This document shows positions 1 to 10,442 of a stretch of 64,000 nt of DNA, in pieces; the stretch's first letter is position 1; the number at the start of each line of letters is the position of its first letter. Position numbers and translations under genes: made by a program. Source of the stretch: Axinella damicornis (lineage: Eukaryota > Porifera > Demospongiae > Axinellida > Axinellidae); contig OZ007512.1 in the NCBI GenBank assembly GCA_963931865.1, forward strand, positions 3,391,950 to 3,455,949. The letters are read 5' to 3'. The notes under the pieces were generated by a model. It was given only the letters and a program-made list of their open reading frames with translations, ran no database searches and was not told the DNA's origin.

Positions 1-605
1 CGTCTTCCACAACGGTAACACTCAACCTCCCCCTTGCGTTCGGAAATAGTGGCACTCTCGACGCTGTGGACAGAGACTTCACCTCCTTTAAGCTGCTGAG
101 TGTTGCGCTCAGCGGCTTCCATACTCTGAGCTACTTCAATAGCTCGCTTCAGTGTGAGATTTGGTTCGGAGAGCAACCATTTCTGCGTAGCTTCGCTCTT
201 CAGGCCACATACCAGCCTGTCTCAGAGGGCCTGATCCAAGTACTCCTGAAATTCACAGTGAATGGCCAGTCTCCTCAACTCGGCCTCGTAGTCAGCGATA
301 GTTTCTCCGATGGCTTGCTCTCGGCGGTGGAAACGGAACCGTTCGGCAATAATAATTCTCTTCGGACCAAAATGTTTTTTGAGAGCATCTGCCAACTCAG
401 CTATCGTCTTGTCATTCGGCTTCTGCGGAGCCAGCAGGTTGCGCAGCAGAGTGTAATTCTTCCCTCCAATAACACTCAGAAACACTGCAACTCGCCTGTC
501 CTTGTTGATATCGTTTGCCTCGAAATACAGCTCTACCCGCTCAAGGTAGGCCTCAATAGACTCATTTTCTGGGCAGAACTCTTGGATTTGTCCGTAGGTC
601 GCCAT
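1..605 (-). pseudogene. Retrotransposon gag gene, broken, cut by window edge
   Basis: This encodes the capsid (Gag) part of a Ty3/gypsy-type LTR retrotransposon, which packages element RNA. The start codon is at 605-603. The first 127 codons carry the typical gag capsid pattern, with a YFEAND motif and an HFGP motif followed by a charged helix. An in-frame TGA at 224-222 then interrupts the frame, probably a CGA arginine codon mutated to TGA. The same frame stays open beyond it to the window edge and reaches the first half of a CCHC zinc knuckle (CYRCG) at about 1-15. The copy is therefore an inactive allele with a single visible nonsense mutation. Protease, reverse transcriptase and integrase would lie outside the window. 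Assignment as a metazoan gypsy gag is from family knowledge; confidence is high for the type, low for the clade. Confidence 0.85.
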
Positions 606-612
606 TCATAGA

Positions 613-630
613 GCATCCTTGTCGCCAAAA
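613..630 (-). other. Primer binding site of the LTR retrotransposon
   Basis: Read on the minus strand, the bases just inside the LTR are TTTTGGCGACAAGGATG. The TGGCGAC core next to the LTR end is the usual tRNA primer site of gypsy-type elements. Only about 25 bp separate the LTR from the gag start, which is normal for this group. Confidence 0.7.
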
Positions 631-1330
631 TGTAGTGACTTTGAGAGTTCAAATAGCTTTGATTATAGTGACAGCATATTGGTACAACTGGAAATCAGAA
701 CTCTGCATCAACAATCAAACACAGGCATTTTATAGAGAGAATGAGAGAATACACCTGCAATATTTCATAACTGGACTGAACTGGTTTTGAGAACAATGTA
801 CAACAATATTACAAGAACACAACTCTCCATGACTCCATGGCTACAAGAATACAGCTGTCCATGACTCCATGGCTACAAGAACACAGCTGTCCATGACTCC
901 ATGGCTACAAGAATACAGCTGTCCATGACTCCATGGCCACAAGAATACAGCTGTCCATGACTCCATGGCTACAAGAATACAGCTGTCCATGACTCCATGG
1001 CCACAAGAATACAGCTGTCCATGACTCCATGGCTACAAGAATACAGCTGTCCATGACTCCATGGCTACAAGAATACAGCTGTCCATGACTCCATGGCTAC
1101 AAGAATACAGCTGTCCATGACTCCATGGCTACAAGAATACAGCTGTCCATGACTCCATGGCTACAAGAATACAGCTGTCCATGACTCCATGGCTACAAGA
1201 ATACAGCTGTCCATGACTCCATGGCTACAAGAATACAGCTGTCCATGACTCCATGGCTACAAGAATACAGCTGTCCATGGCTACAAGAATACAGCTGTCC
1301 ATGACTCCATGTATTGTTCCAAATGCTACA
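631..1330 (-). mobile_element. 5' LTR of the gypsy-type retrotransposon
   Basis: This 700-bp long terminal repeat lies directly upstream of the primer site and gag on the minus strand. Its ends are inverted repeats, TGTAG...CTACA, at 1330 and 631. A TATA box (CTATAAAA) lies on the minus strand at about 735-727, roughly 100 bp before the LTR 3' end. Much of the upstream part is a 32-bp tandem array (listed separately). The bases just outside are CTGAT; the partner target duplication would be beyond the left window edge, so it cannot be checked. Confidence 0.8.
812..1312. repeat. 32-bp minisatellite inside the LTR
   Basis: About 15 near-identical tandem units of 32 bp occur, each containing AGCTGTCCATGACTCCATGG. 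Variation is limited to GGCTAC/GGCCAC and AATAC/AACAC changes. The array lies wholly inside the LTR boundaries, in what would be U3. Confidence 0.9.
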
Positions 1331-1761
1331 CTGATACTCTGAGTTCTTCACATCTTTAAATCTTTAACATTGACTCGTTTTGCAGAACCACTTTCGCACG
1401 GCTCTGGATTTATGTGGCAAATGCAGCTATGGAAGGCTTAAACAAGGCTCTGAAGCTGGAAACTTAGTATGTACAAACTACAAAGTCAGCACTCTTCATG
1501 AGAAGCATTCCGCATCTTCGAAAGGAACATTCCAATCCTTGGGTTCCAATTTGCAGCAAAGCTGTGCTGCAAATGCATGTCAGAAGAGCATTCTGAATAT
1601 CGGCATCTGTTTATGCCCACTTCAAACAAATATGCCCTTCCCCCTCTTTAACCCTCAAGTTCCTACATAGGGTAGTTTGACTCATTTATTGCCCCCTGGT
1701 GGAGCATCTTGTAGAATACTTATCTCAGCTCAGCTTCACATGCACTGTATGATTAAATGTA
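1331..1761. other. Non-coding stretch, nothing recognised
   Basis: There is a short open frame at 1380-1670 behind a splice-acceptor-like TTTTGCAG, but it has no recognisable domain and no partner exon. I do not call it a gene. Confidence 0.4.
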
Positions 1762-2217
1762 CCGTAGTGTCCCGTTAATAGCACCCCAACATTATATGCC
1801 CCCTCAAAAAGTATTGCTACATACTCAAACTATTATGACACTGCCAAGGTTCATGTTCACAGTTACAGAAGTACGAATGATCACCAGTACTGTTTGTGGT
1901 CATCATGTGTGGTCTCTCTTCATCTGCGAGAAGAGCTGCCACTGCAACGCGAGGGCCATAACATTTACGATGACTTCGTTGTAGCCATCCTCAAGAACAG
2001 CAATATTGTCAGTCATGTACCACGTGACATTTCCTGCAGAAGAGTGACAGTGAGATTACTTGTATCGTCGACGTCAACGATGCAACTGTGCACGTGTAGT
2101 TTAGATATTCCAGAAGACGCTCACCAGGGGGCGTTAAAAGGAGTCAAACCACCCTGTGCAGGAACTTGGGCAGTAAGAGGGGGGAGGGCGTACTTTCGAA
2201 GGGGGCGGACGCTACAG
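1762..2217 (+). mobile_element. Small DNA transposon with TA target duplication and HIRAN-like remnant
   Basis: The ends are imperfect inverted repeats: CCGTAGTGTCC on the left and, read inward, CTGTAGCGTCC on the right, both flanked by TA. Inside, the + frame at about 1915-2050 reads LREELPLQREGHNIYDDF and then IVSHVPRDIS. That is the pattern of a HIRAN-like domain (E-x-x-N-x-x-D ... V-G-H-V-P-R-x-I-S) found in many invertebrate uncharacterised proteins. The frame has no proper start and is probably a remnant. Transposon boundaries are seen in sequence; the HIRAN similarity is from memory and weaker. Confidence 0.55.
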
Positions 2218-2659
2218 TATGTACAGTAGCTATAGTTCACTCGAATAGGCTGTCAGTGTTCCCCTCTACCTAGACGTAGACACACTACCCAGTCCTTCCC
2301 TTCGTCTCCAGTTGCCAATGACGATGCACGTTATCCCACTGCCAATCCAGTACCAGCAAACTCGGGAAATGTCTTGTGGCACATTATCAACATTGTTGCT
2401 GTTCTTCTAGATACGTAGCTACGTACAACAAAGTCATTTTTCAATGTCGCCACGTTCTCGCATTTATGGGGACATATTAGCCGAGACTAATCAAATGTTT
2501 GAGTAAACATCTCCTCTCATTTTACAGTCACAGTAGTATACAAACGGGGGGTGGGAGACTATGGTAGTTGACTACGACTACCTTGACCAATCAGAATATC
2601 AAGAATGAACCCATGAATTCAGTGCGGTTAATTTTCTGTCTCAATCTTATCTGCTGCAG
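2218..2659. other. Intergenic or intronic sequence, nothing recognised
   Basis: The stretch is AT-rich and without repeats or a coding pattern, up to the splice acceptor at 2659. If the downstream beta-TrCP exons belong to a gene with 5' exons further left, this is intron. Confidence 0.4.
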
Positions 2660-4121
2660 CTGTATCAGATTTGATGACAGGAGAATCGTCAGTGGCAGTT
2701 ATGATCAGTAAGTGGAGTGAGAATGTGGTGGATTTATTCAGAATGTATGAATACATAGTCTCGTTCCCAAACCCTGTCACTCATGCATGTGTAAAGAGGG
2801 TCTGGTGTTCTGAGCGACATACCCTTGTCACAAGGTGGATGTTGTACCAGCTGTAATGAAGGTTACAAGTGTGAATGCCGATATCTAAACATGCATAATT
2901 ATATTGCTTGTTCGTGTGATGGTTGGAGGGGCATGAGCTACAATGAATTATTGATATTGCACATGCAAGTTCCAGAAGCTGTTTTTGCCATTCAATTAAC
3001 ACACGGTTTGGCTTGCACTAAGCAAAGCCCTTCAGACAAATAAATGGCTAGTGCTGATAACAATGTCACAATGACATAGTGTTGAGAATATTTCCGTATT
3101 GTGTATGCAAGTTTCAAAAGTCTGTGCCGTTGCTGGCCATGAGACATGAAAGTTGCCGTCACTGTGACTACCACAGACCACACCCACTTCCACAGTAGAC
3201 CTCATTCTAATGCCACCTCCTTCCTGCAGTACAATAAAGGTGTGGGATTTCCAGGCAGCGTTGTACCCACGATCGCAGGCTGACACTCTCTGCCTTCAAA
3301 CACTTAGGGTAAGCAATGCCATACACTTGTCAATGGTAAGCACTCATGATCAGTGTACTTGGTACTTGGCATTGTATTGCCGGTTGCATAGTATGTACTG
3401 AAATCCAACGTTGGGAGTGAGGTGCATGTTGCATGTTTCATGCTTACATACTTCTTGTGTGTAATTAATTACATTGCCAATAGTCTTGATTGATAGCCCG
3501 TTCACTGGCCTTGCTGTTTTTGATAACACTAGTCACTTTGCACTAGGTCTAAAGAGTACAATTCAAGTGACAATGTCTCATTCTATAAGCAATGGATAGG
3601 TGGTGGTACGTAGGATTCGTATTTAATGTTTGTTCAAGCCTACGAACCTACTGAAACTGTCTTGCAAGCTGTGTATAATTTATAGTGCACCTTCAAAGGG
3701 TCCCATGGCATGACAGGGTAAGACTGAAGGTAGAGTTTATGGGTTCTCTGGTATATTTGAGTGTTCAGTGTAGGAATTGTTTTGGTCATGAAGGGGAGGT
3801 AGAAAATTTGATCACATCGGTACCAAAACCGGACCCAGCATGAGCCAGGGTATGAGACTAGTACATTAGTTACTGTTATGACGTCATTCATGTGCAGGCA
3901 TTTGGTGAGGCTTATTTGTGTGGCCTGGCCATGACTGATCATTGATTCTTACTTGTTTATCACAGGAGCACTCGCACTGGGTCATGAGTCTGCAAATTGA
4001 TGATTTCCAGATTGTCAGTGGGTCATTGGATGACACCATACTCATTTGGGACTTTCTAGACCCTGTACCACCAGGGGACATGCAAACTGACCAATCAAAA
4101 GATAAGAAAGACCTTACATAA
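2660..4121 (+). CDS. Beta-TrCP-like F-box/WD40 protein, last three exons only
   Basis: These exons encode the last two blades of a beta-TrCP/FBXW11-type WD40 propeller, the part of SCF ubiquitin ligases that binds phosphodegrons. The exons are 2660-2707, 3230-3308 and 3966-4121, all with AG acceptors and GT donors and with consistent phases (2, 0). The protein reads [15 protein letters not shown], then HTIKVWDF...LCLQTLR, then [20 protein letters not shown] and ILIWDF, with a short charged tail ending in a TAA. Vertebrate beta-TrCP ends with the same blade order and DDTILIWDF. No F-box or earlier blades lie upstream in the window. The first exon starts in phase 2, exactly complementing the end of the ten-exon gene piece at 17.97-28.34 kb. 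It is either the tail of a neighbouring paralogue or the missing tail of that gene placed upstream by rearrangement or misassembly. Confidence 0.92.
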
Positions 4122-4696
4122 CACACATTCTCTTCACTCAAGATAAGGACATTAATTTGGTGATGTAGAATGTACATGCGTACATGTAGTAACTGTTCAT
4201 TCGTTGTACAGTACATGATATACGTATAAACTGAACGTACGTATCTTTTTGTGTTTGTATTTCAGAGTCTGTTTTCAACAAGGTTTCCTCAGATCAACTT
4301 CACACCATAATGTGTAGTTGAGTAGACACAGTAATTAGATTTTAGTTCCGGTCAATGGGTATACATATACCCGTAACCTTAAAACATAATGTGCCAAGTG
4401 CTGGCCAGTTAACAGTATATTGTATGCCCTACATTTTCTGTTCCTGACAAGCTCGATCAGCCTGCCCTTGCACTCCATTATCCCATCACACTTAGTATAT
4501 GCCTTGAAATTCTTCAACACACTAGTCTTGGTACCAAAACTCTCTACATGTGACCTACGTGCGTAGGCGAATTTATATGGAGGTTCACTATAGTGAAGTG
4601 TGTTCTCAGTAGTCTCAACAAACTTGATATTCGAAAGCTCTAGCCGAGGTCTGGTGGGAAGACTCTTGGCCTAATGGCGTGTCTTCCTTACTCATT

Positions 4697-5092
4697 TTGG
4701 AATGCTGATTTACGAAGGGTGTGGTGACAACTCACTTCTCTAGCAGTGAAAAACAGCCTATGCTGTCACCCAAACATAGCTCTCGTACTAGATACATGAT
4801 ATGAGCAGTCATTTCCATCTCAAATACCTTTTTGAGACAAAAGCTGGAGCAGCCATATACATGCCATTTCCGTCTCAAACACCTCCAATTTCTGAGACAA
4901 AAGTTGAAGAATGCGTGGATAACTAAATTTGCACCAGTATATTGTATGCCCAGAGGAGGTTGGACACGGTCATAATACATTATGTCAGTGATTCCTGGTG
5001 CAAATTTAGTTATCCACACATTCTTGGGTGACAGCATAGGCTGTTTTTCGCTGCTAGAGAGGTGAGATGTCGCTACATCCTTCGTTGAATGC
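4697..5092. mobile_element. Terminal-inverted-repeat (foldback) element
   Basis: The left arm (4697-4772) and right arm (about 5016-5092) are inverted copies; both contain CTCTAGCAG[T/C]GAAAAACAGC and CCTATGCTGTCACCCAA. A second inverted pair, GATAACTAAATTTGCACCAG at about 4917 and its complement at about 4998, sits inside. Between them is an internal direct repeat around CATTTCC[A/G]TCTCAAA at about 4810 and 4862. There is no coding capacity, so it is a non-autonomous element. Confidence 0.75.
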
Positions 5093-5704
5093 CATATTTG
5101 TATACTTTGACCTCCATAGCCACAGATGTTCGGTGAATGACTTGTTCATTAATTTTATAGCTCTGGCACTCAACATTCATGTCTTCTAGCTGCGTCCTGA
5201 AGAATGCGCTCAGACTTTTATTGTATGTGGGAGGGGTCTAGGTGTCCATTGTAGCCACGCCTCTAGAAATTTGGTCTTTGGGCAGGTCTGATTATGTTTG
5301 AGTCCAGCACGTACAGCACTTTGTGCTAGGCAGTTGGATGGACTGCACGAATGTAGTTACTGTTACTGCATGGTATACACAAGTACCCGTAACCTAATTA
5401 ATGGGATTGTGCTCATGATATTATGGTGGTGGCCGGGAAGACATTTCACTTTCAGTTTGAGAGTTTAGCTACATCGGTGAATGGGGAGGTCCTGCATTTC
5501 CGGAGGCCATATTTTAGACACTGTACATACTTCCAATTTGCTTCAAATCGGAGATGTATACCTGTCTGCATGGCGACCACTGCACGCAAGGGTTGGTTGT
5601 TGCCATAGCAATGGAAACCTGGACCAAATGGATCGAAGCGATCCATGCTGGCCAGCATGTTGGTTTGGGTCTGGGGCCGAGACTATCATAGACTCGGTAG
5701 AGTC

Positions 5705-6085
5705 TATATGTAGGGATACGACGTACACGCAATATATGCTAATACAAAAAAATCTCTCCAAATCTCAGAAACGGTACACTTATAAGCCTTTATAACCACT
5801 TACCGTTCATCTTCGGGTGTTTTCATGACCAACAAGACTCCTCGCATCGCGAAAAACCGTCGCGAAAGTACCACACCAGGTACTCGCAAAACGAGCAAAT
5901 TGTTTTTCTTTCTTCTTTCTTCTTTCTTCTTCTTCTTTCTTCTTTCAGACGGGCTAGCTCAACGTCGCCTCAATCCCTCATGATGGTTTTCGCACGAAAC
6001 AGCAGCATTTTACACCGAGCAGTGCACCAGCCCATCGCTTTTTGGCAACCTCCAAGTCTTCACCAGGCGGCTACAGCTGCCCACT
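5705..6085. repeat. Dispersed repeat, copy A
   Basis: This region is homologous to 6786-7110. Shared landmarks in the same order are ACACGCAATATATGC, AAGCCTTTAT, CATCTTCG[G/A]GTGTTTTC, GAAAAACCGTCGC, TTCAGACGGGCTAG and ACAGCAGCATTTTACAC. Copy A has an extra TTCTTC-rich run. No coding function was recognised. Confidence 0.7.
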
Positions 6086-6509
6086 CAATAACTATGGCTT
6101 CATTTGTCACGCCATTTTCATGTTTGTACGCATGCGCACTTAAACAATCACTTAGCAACGATACGTAATTATTATTCAAGATCGCTGAATTAGAAGTGCC
6201 TTGCGCTGTTGTGCTACTGTAGCTAGACTGAGGTAAATTCTCTGTGCTATATATGTTACTAGACTGTGTTCTGTGAGAGGGGTGAATGCCTATCTAAAGA
6301 CTCAACAATGTGTCGCTACTACTATCTGGTATAGCTATTTTAGCTACACTATACTTAGTCTTAGCTATGGTCTTCAGCTCGGGGAGCACTGGCTTAGTAT
6401 CCATCCAGAAAAGGGTTGGCTTTTGAGATGCTTGGGTCTGATTCTTGCTGGCAGTGTAGCTAAATGCCAGAGTCCAGTATGCATGCGCCTGCTGCTAAAA
6501 AAATTTACA

Positions 6510-6788
6510 TAAACAAGTAATAAAAAACATTTAAAATGTAACAGGATGTAGGGATACCAGAACCGCAAAAAGTAAGGAAACAAGGTAGGGATGATCACAC
6601 AAAACAGTGAAGTATACAATCCCCCTACATATCTTTTTTCATTATACACGTATATGGAAAAAGATCTCTGTAGGGGGTTGTATACTTCACTGTTTTGTGT
6701 GATCATCCCTACCTTGTTTCCTTACTTTTTGCGGTTCTGGTATCCCTACATCCTGTTACATTTTAAATGTTTTTTATTACTTGTTTTA
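6510..6788. mobile_element. Near-perfect foldback element
   Basis: Two arms of about 135 bp are inverted copies around a centre near 6649. The left arm reads AACAAGTAATAAAAAAC...TAGGGATACCAGAACCGC and the right arm is its complement. Transcripts or single strands would form one long hairpin. It carries no gene; the arms also give mirror-image open frames on the two strands, which I regard as artefacts. Dispersed-repeat copy B starts at its right edge. Confidence 0.85.
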
Positions 6789-7110
6789 TAGGATAGAGCG
6801 GACACGCAATATATGCCAATGCCAATCTTTTCAAAATCTCAAAAAAAGCCTTTATGACAACTTACTACTCATCTTCGAGTGTTTTCCTGGCCAAGAAGAC
6901 TCCCAGTATATCGTGAAAAACCGTCGCAAAAGTCATGTCACCAGAAAGTTGCCAAACTGCCACCAAAATCAGTTTGTTTTTTCTTCTTCTTTCTTCAGAC
7001 GGGCTAGTTCAAATTTGGCTGACTCTCTCACGACGGTGTTTGCACAAAACAGCAGCATTTTACACTGAGCATGCAGTGCACGACCCCATCGCTAAATGGA
7101 ACTGGGACCG
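6786..7110. repeat. Dispersed repeat, copy B
   Basis: This is the second copy of the repeat at 5705-6085, same orientation, with about 80% of positions alike by eye. The pair flanks the foldback element, so the foldback may have inserted at the edge of a duplicated segment. Confidence 0.65.
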
Positions 7111-7180
7111 AGACTAGCTCTATCCCGCCTACATAATTATACTACTGAGTGTATGATAATTTGACAGACTTGTGTAGCCA

Positions 7181-7224
7181 TAGCCTCGTTCCCAGGCTAG
7201 CTCTCCCACGTGGGAACGAGGCTA
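7181..7224. mobile_element. Hairpin MITE, TAGCCTCGTTCCCAG family
   Basis: This 44-bp palindrome starts TAGCCTCGTTCCCA and ends TGGGAACGAGGCTA. It is flanked by GTGTAGCCA and GTGCAGTCA, a 7/9 match interpreted as a decayed 9-bp target duplication. Confidence 0.7.
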
Positions 7225-7483
7225 GTGCAGTCATGCAACTGAAATTTGATCATTGCCAGAATTGAATTTGTGTCTCGTAAAGTTATATACAGTCTCCATC
7301 CAGTTCCATGTTCAATTGCTGATTCCACTTATATAGAATTCTCAATTCTGCATTAACTCTGAGAAATTCTTTATATCACCGGTACCATTATGTTCCTGTG
7401 TAATACGCTGAGTTCTATATCACTAGGCAACTAATTGTGCGTGCAGTGCAGTAAGTTCATGTTTGTATGGTTGTCTAAGATTA

Positions 7484-7660
7484 CTACACAGTCCCAGTGA
7501 GTTGTTTCAGCCGCCCTCCACTTCTGGTGACGTCTCTGGAGAGCTTGGTCAGGAGGGGACAGCCGTGGGAGACCAGGATGGAGAGCCAGGGACACTGGGT
7601 CACTACCGACTGGATCCCCTCATCCGTCACATCAGACATGCAGTGACTGATGTTGAATTC
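7484..7660 (-). CDS. Terminal exon of an F-box/LRR-like protein, orphan
   Basis: The minus-strand frame opens directly after a splice acceptor (CACTGCAG) at 7661 and ends at a TAG at 7484. It encodes about 58 residues beginning EFNISHCMSDVTDEGIQSVV and continuing TQCPWLSILVSHGCP. This is the cysteine-containing leucine-rich repeat pattern (L-x-I-S-x-C-x-x-V-T-D-E-G-I) of FBXL-type substrate receptors. No preceding exons are visible at higher coordinates before the duplicated block begins at about 8.0 kb. It is probably the 3' remnant of a gene cut by that rearrangement, or its upstream exons lie elsewhere. Confidence 0.6.
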   Translation of the reverse strand, partial: EFNISHCMSDVTDEGIQSVVTQCPWLSILVSHGCPLLTKLSRDVTRSGGRLKQLTGTV

Positions 7661-7994
7661 CTGCAGTGAACACACAAATTAGATTAACCTCACAAGTATA
7701 ATCATTTGCATGACATTGTATTTTTAGTGCTCTAGACCCCACACAGGCATTATACCAGCATGGTTACCATGGTTACCAGGAATCGGTTCTGTCTGTTACC
7801 AAACTAAAAGGGAGGCAATCTAGGTCCAAGTAGTTCAGTCGCAATGGCAGCGAAAGGGAAGGCAAGAAATTATTACAGCATGTTGAGTTTTGGCATGTAA
7901 GCGTCAGTGAACAACAGCGATCACGGCCGTGTGGTCAGAATCTTTGTGTGCCTTTCCCGAGGGCTGTACAGGGGGGTCTGGGAACGAGACTAGC
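7661..7994. other. Non-coding stretch upstream of the duplicated block
   Basis: No exon or repeat was recognised, except for a half-copy of the hairpin family (TCTGGGAACGAGACTAG) at about 7978. Confidence 0.4.
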
Positions 7995-8458
7995 TGGAGA
8001 CGTGGTTGTCACAGCGCTTCCCTCTTCTCCTCCGGCTCGTCCCTCTAGGCAATTGGGCCGCCCCTCTGCGAGCATTACTAAAGAGACCTGTAAAAGTTTG
8101 TTAGCATCGCTCTAAGGATACTCTCTTACGAAGCTCAGAAGGTCAAATCCACGTTTTCCAATTAGCAGCATAAACTTGACCTTTGATGTGGCATATCGCA
8201 TGTAGCTAGCTAGGGCCAAGAGTTGGTACGGGTACCTGTATGGCTGCAGATTGGACAGCGTCAGGAAGTAGGTGTGGCAAGGTTCGCAAGCTCTCACTAG
8301 CTCTATATACTCATCACAATCACCCCAGAGCAGAGGGGCATCAGATGGCGGTGTTAGCAAGTACATCATTCTGTGAACTGTATCTCAATCAGCTTCCAGT
8401 GCTGAGCTCCAGTGAAGAAAGACCAAGAGGAGAGGCCGAGCAGAAGAGGAGTACCACC

Positions 8459-9993
8459 ATGCTTCCAGTCCAGGCGGAGGAAGGGAAGACCCTTTTGTAT
8501 TATATCTCCTCACCATCCAGCAGCAGCCGTAGCTGAAACTGGTGAGGGATTGAGGGGTGTGAGTGAGAGTCGGTAGTGCTCAACTCAGACTCTGTCCTAG
8601 GTTTGAATCCCACTAAACAAGGGTCATGGGGAGGTCACTCCAATAAGCACAGCTGCAACCACGCTCGGTCAACCCGTATAATGAGGAAGGGTGGAGTTGC
8701 TATGGATTCTTCTGTATATTATCGTAACGTCAATAATGGTCAAAGCCTGAAAATCAGCCGGTCAGCAGTCAAGCCGCGCAAAAGAGCAGTCGAAGTTTTG
8801 ACCCATGGTCGCAGCTGTGACTGCAGAATCTGTGGGCGTGACCTCCCCTTGACTGGCCTTGGTTGTTCTGTTAAAGGTGGTGCACCTTAAAAAGGGAATT
8901 TCCGCTTTGCCCTTGCAGAAAACAAGTTTGAGCGATGCCATTTATGGTAACTCAAGCGAATTCAGTGATGATGTCATATCGCCATCCCCCGTTAATGGGG
9001 CTGAGGACCTGCATGAAAACCTTCTGTGGGTTAAAAAAAAAAAGAACTTCTAACTAAAAATTTCAAGTAGCTTCGCTCGCTTCTCTCGTTGCTCCCCGAT
9101 TGCGTCCGCTTCAGCTGCTGCTCCCCGATTGCATCGATCTGCTTTGTGACTGCTGTTAAATTCCCCATTTCCGTCCGCTTCAGCTGCTGCTCGCCGCTAG
9201 CTTGCGTCTGCTTCGACTGCTCTTCCCCGAAATTCAGCAGCTCCCCGATTGCGTCCGCTTCAACTGCAGCTCCCCGATTGCGTGCCCTTCGGCTGCTGCT
9301 CCCCGATTGCGTCCGCTTCGACTGCTGCTCCCCGTGGGCTGATTGCATCCGCTTAACGCTTGTAGCCTCACCTGTTCTGGAAGATTCCAGCCCATGCCCA
9401 GTGTTCTTGAACATTCTTCACGGAGTTTGAGGTTCAGTACATTGAAGTACGAAGGTCGTGCGTCACTAGTCTAGTCCCACCCCACGAACATCCCACTTCC
9501 GTCACACACACACGCACATTAAAATCTTAATATATTGATGTACTGTACTGTGTACCGGTGGTGTCCCTCTCTTTCTCTCCATCGTTCCTCACTTCCATTG
9601 GTGCTTTCTCCTCCTCCACCACCTCATGATTGCCTAGCCTCGTCCCTAGGCTCTCTCCCTCCCTGCTTTCTTGACTGCGTACTTTGACCTGAGCACAACA
9701 AGACCATGGCTCGGAATTCCACATTTAATGTGATGCTGTTCTTCTCTGCAGTGAGGGAGGAAGGTTTGCTGAACCTCTGGAAGGGACTGAGCCCCTCTGT
9801 GCTGAGACACGTGGGTATGTGTAATCGTGCTAGGCATAGATACATCTTACAAAAGGCCGAGGTTGAAGGTTTGCCTGTTTTTGGGTGGAATTGAAGCAAA
9901 GAAACCCGCTACACACCAATCAGGCAAGAGCTCTTCCTGATAACTTAGATGATGATGAAATTTATTTTGCATGCTTCACCGTTCCTGTGATGG

Positions 9994-10029
<36 letters not shown>

Positions 10030-10198
10030 ACCCACCCACCCACCCACCCATTTACTGTTTCCATGACATGTGTGGATTGACTGTTGCAGGCTCATCGCGT
10101 TCTGTTTCACGTTCTCCTGCTCAGTGCCGGATGCAGTTTTACAAATTCATAAGGGATCACATTTTCAAGAGAGATCAGCAAGGCAGATACCCTCTTTG
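8459..10198 (+). pseudogene. UCP4-like carrier pseudogene, copy 1, exons 1, 3 and 4
   Basis: This is a degenerate copy of the carrier gene at 42.6-49.9 kb. The exon-1 counterpart is 8459-8541. It has a 5-bp duplication (TCCAG) after the start codon that shifts the frame, plus a further change after CTTTTGT. Exon 2 is absent. Exon 3 (9752-9814) is well kept, encoding REEGLLNLWKGLSPSVLRH with good splice sites. Exon 4 (10125-10198) has lost 11 bp at its start, another frameshift, before MQFYKFIRDHIFKRD in the shifted register. Downstream, exon 5 is not found in this orientation; instead PEX5 exons follow the intron-4-type 63-bp repeats. It cannot encode a carrier. Confidence 0.85.
9068..9340. 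repeat. Imperfect 27-30-bp repeats, GCTGCTCCCCGATTGCGTCC
   Basis: About eight degenerate units built on GCTGCTGCTCCCCGATTGCG are present; the same block recurs at 34690-34985. The minus-strand frame reads as repeated AIGEQQLKRTQ-like peptides, but this follows from the repeat and there is no supporting gene structure. Confidence 0.75.
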
Positions 10199-10261
10199 GT
10201 AAGCCACGGAATAATTATTTACAGGCAAGACCATTCAGGCTCCCTGGTTTAGTCTTATCCC

Positions 10262-10442
10262 CAGGCCATTCCAACTGTATCCAGACCATTCCAAGTTCCT
10301 CTTAAACCACTTCAGTCAAATGCTTAGGGAAATCCAACCTCCTCCTAAACCATTTCAGCCTCGTCTCCAGGCCATCCGAATACATCCCAGGCAAATCTAA
10401 CCTCCTCCTAAACCATTTCAGCCTTGTCTCGACTCTCCAGGT
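10262..10442. repeat. 63-bp intronic minisatellite, short version
   Basis: Two to three units contain CCAGGCCATTCCAA and CTCCTAAACCATTTCAGCC. The same unit occurs in intron 4 of the intact UCP4-like gene (45540-45710) and is expanded in copy 2 (35440-35955). Confidence 0.8.

Noticed and set aside
1380..1670. Possible exon after TTTTGCAG
   Set aside because: No domain, no matching donor or partner exon, and low coding likeness.
6374..6791. Mirror-image proteins on both strands
   Set aside because: The two frames are identical because the sequence is a palindrome; not evidence of coding.
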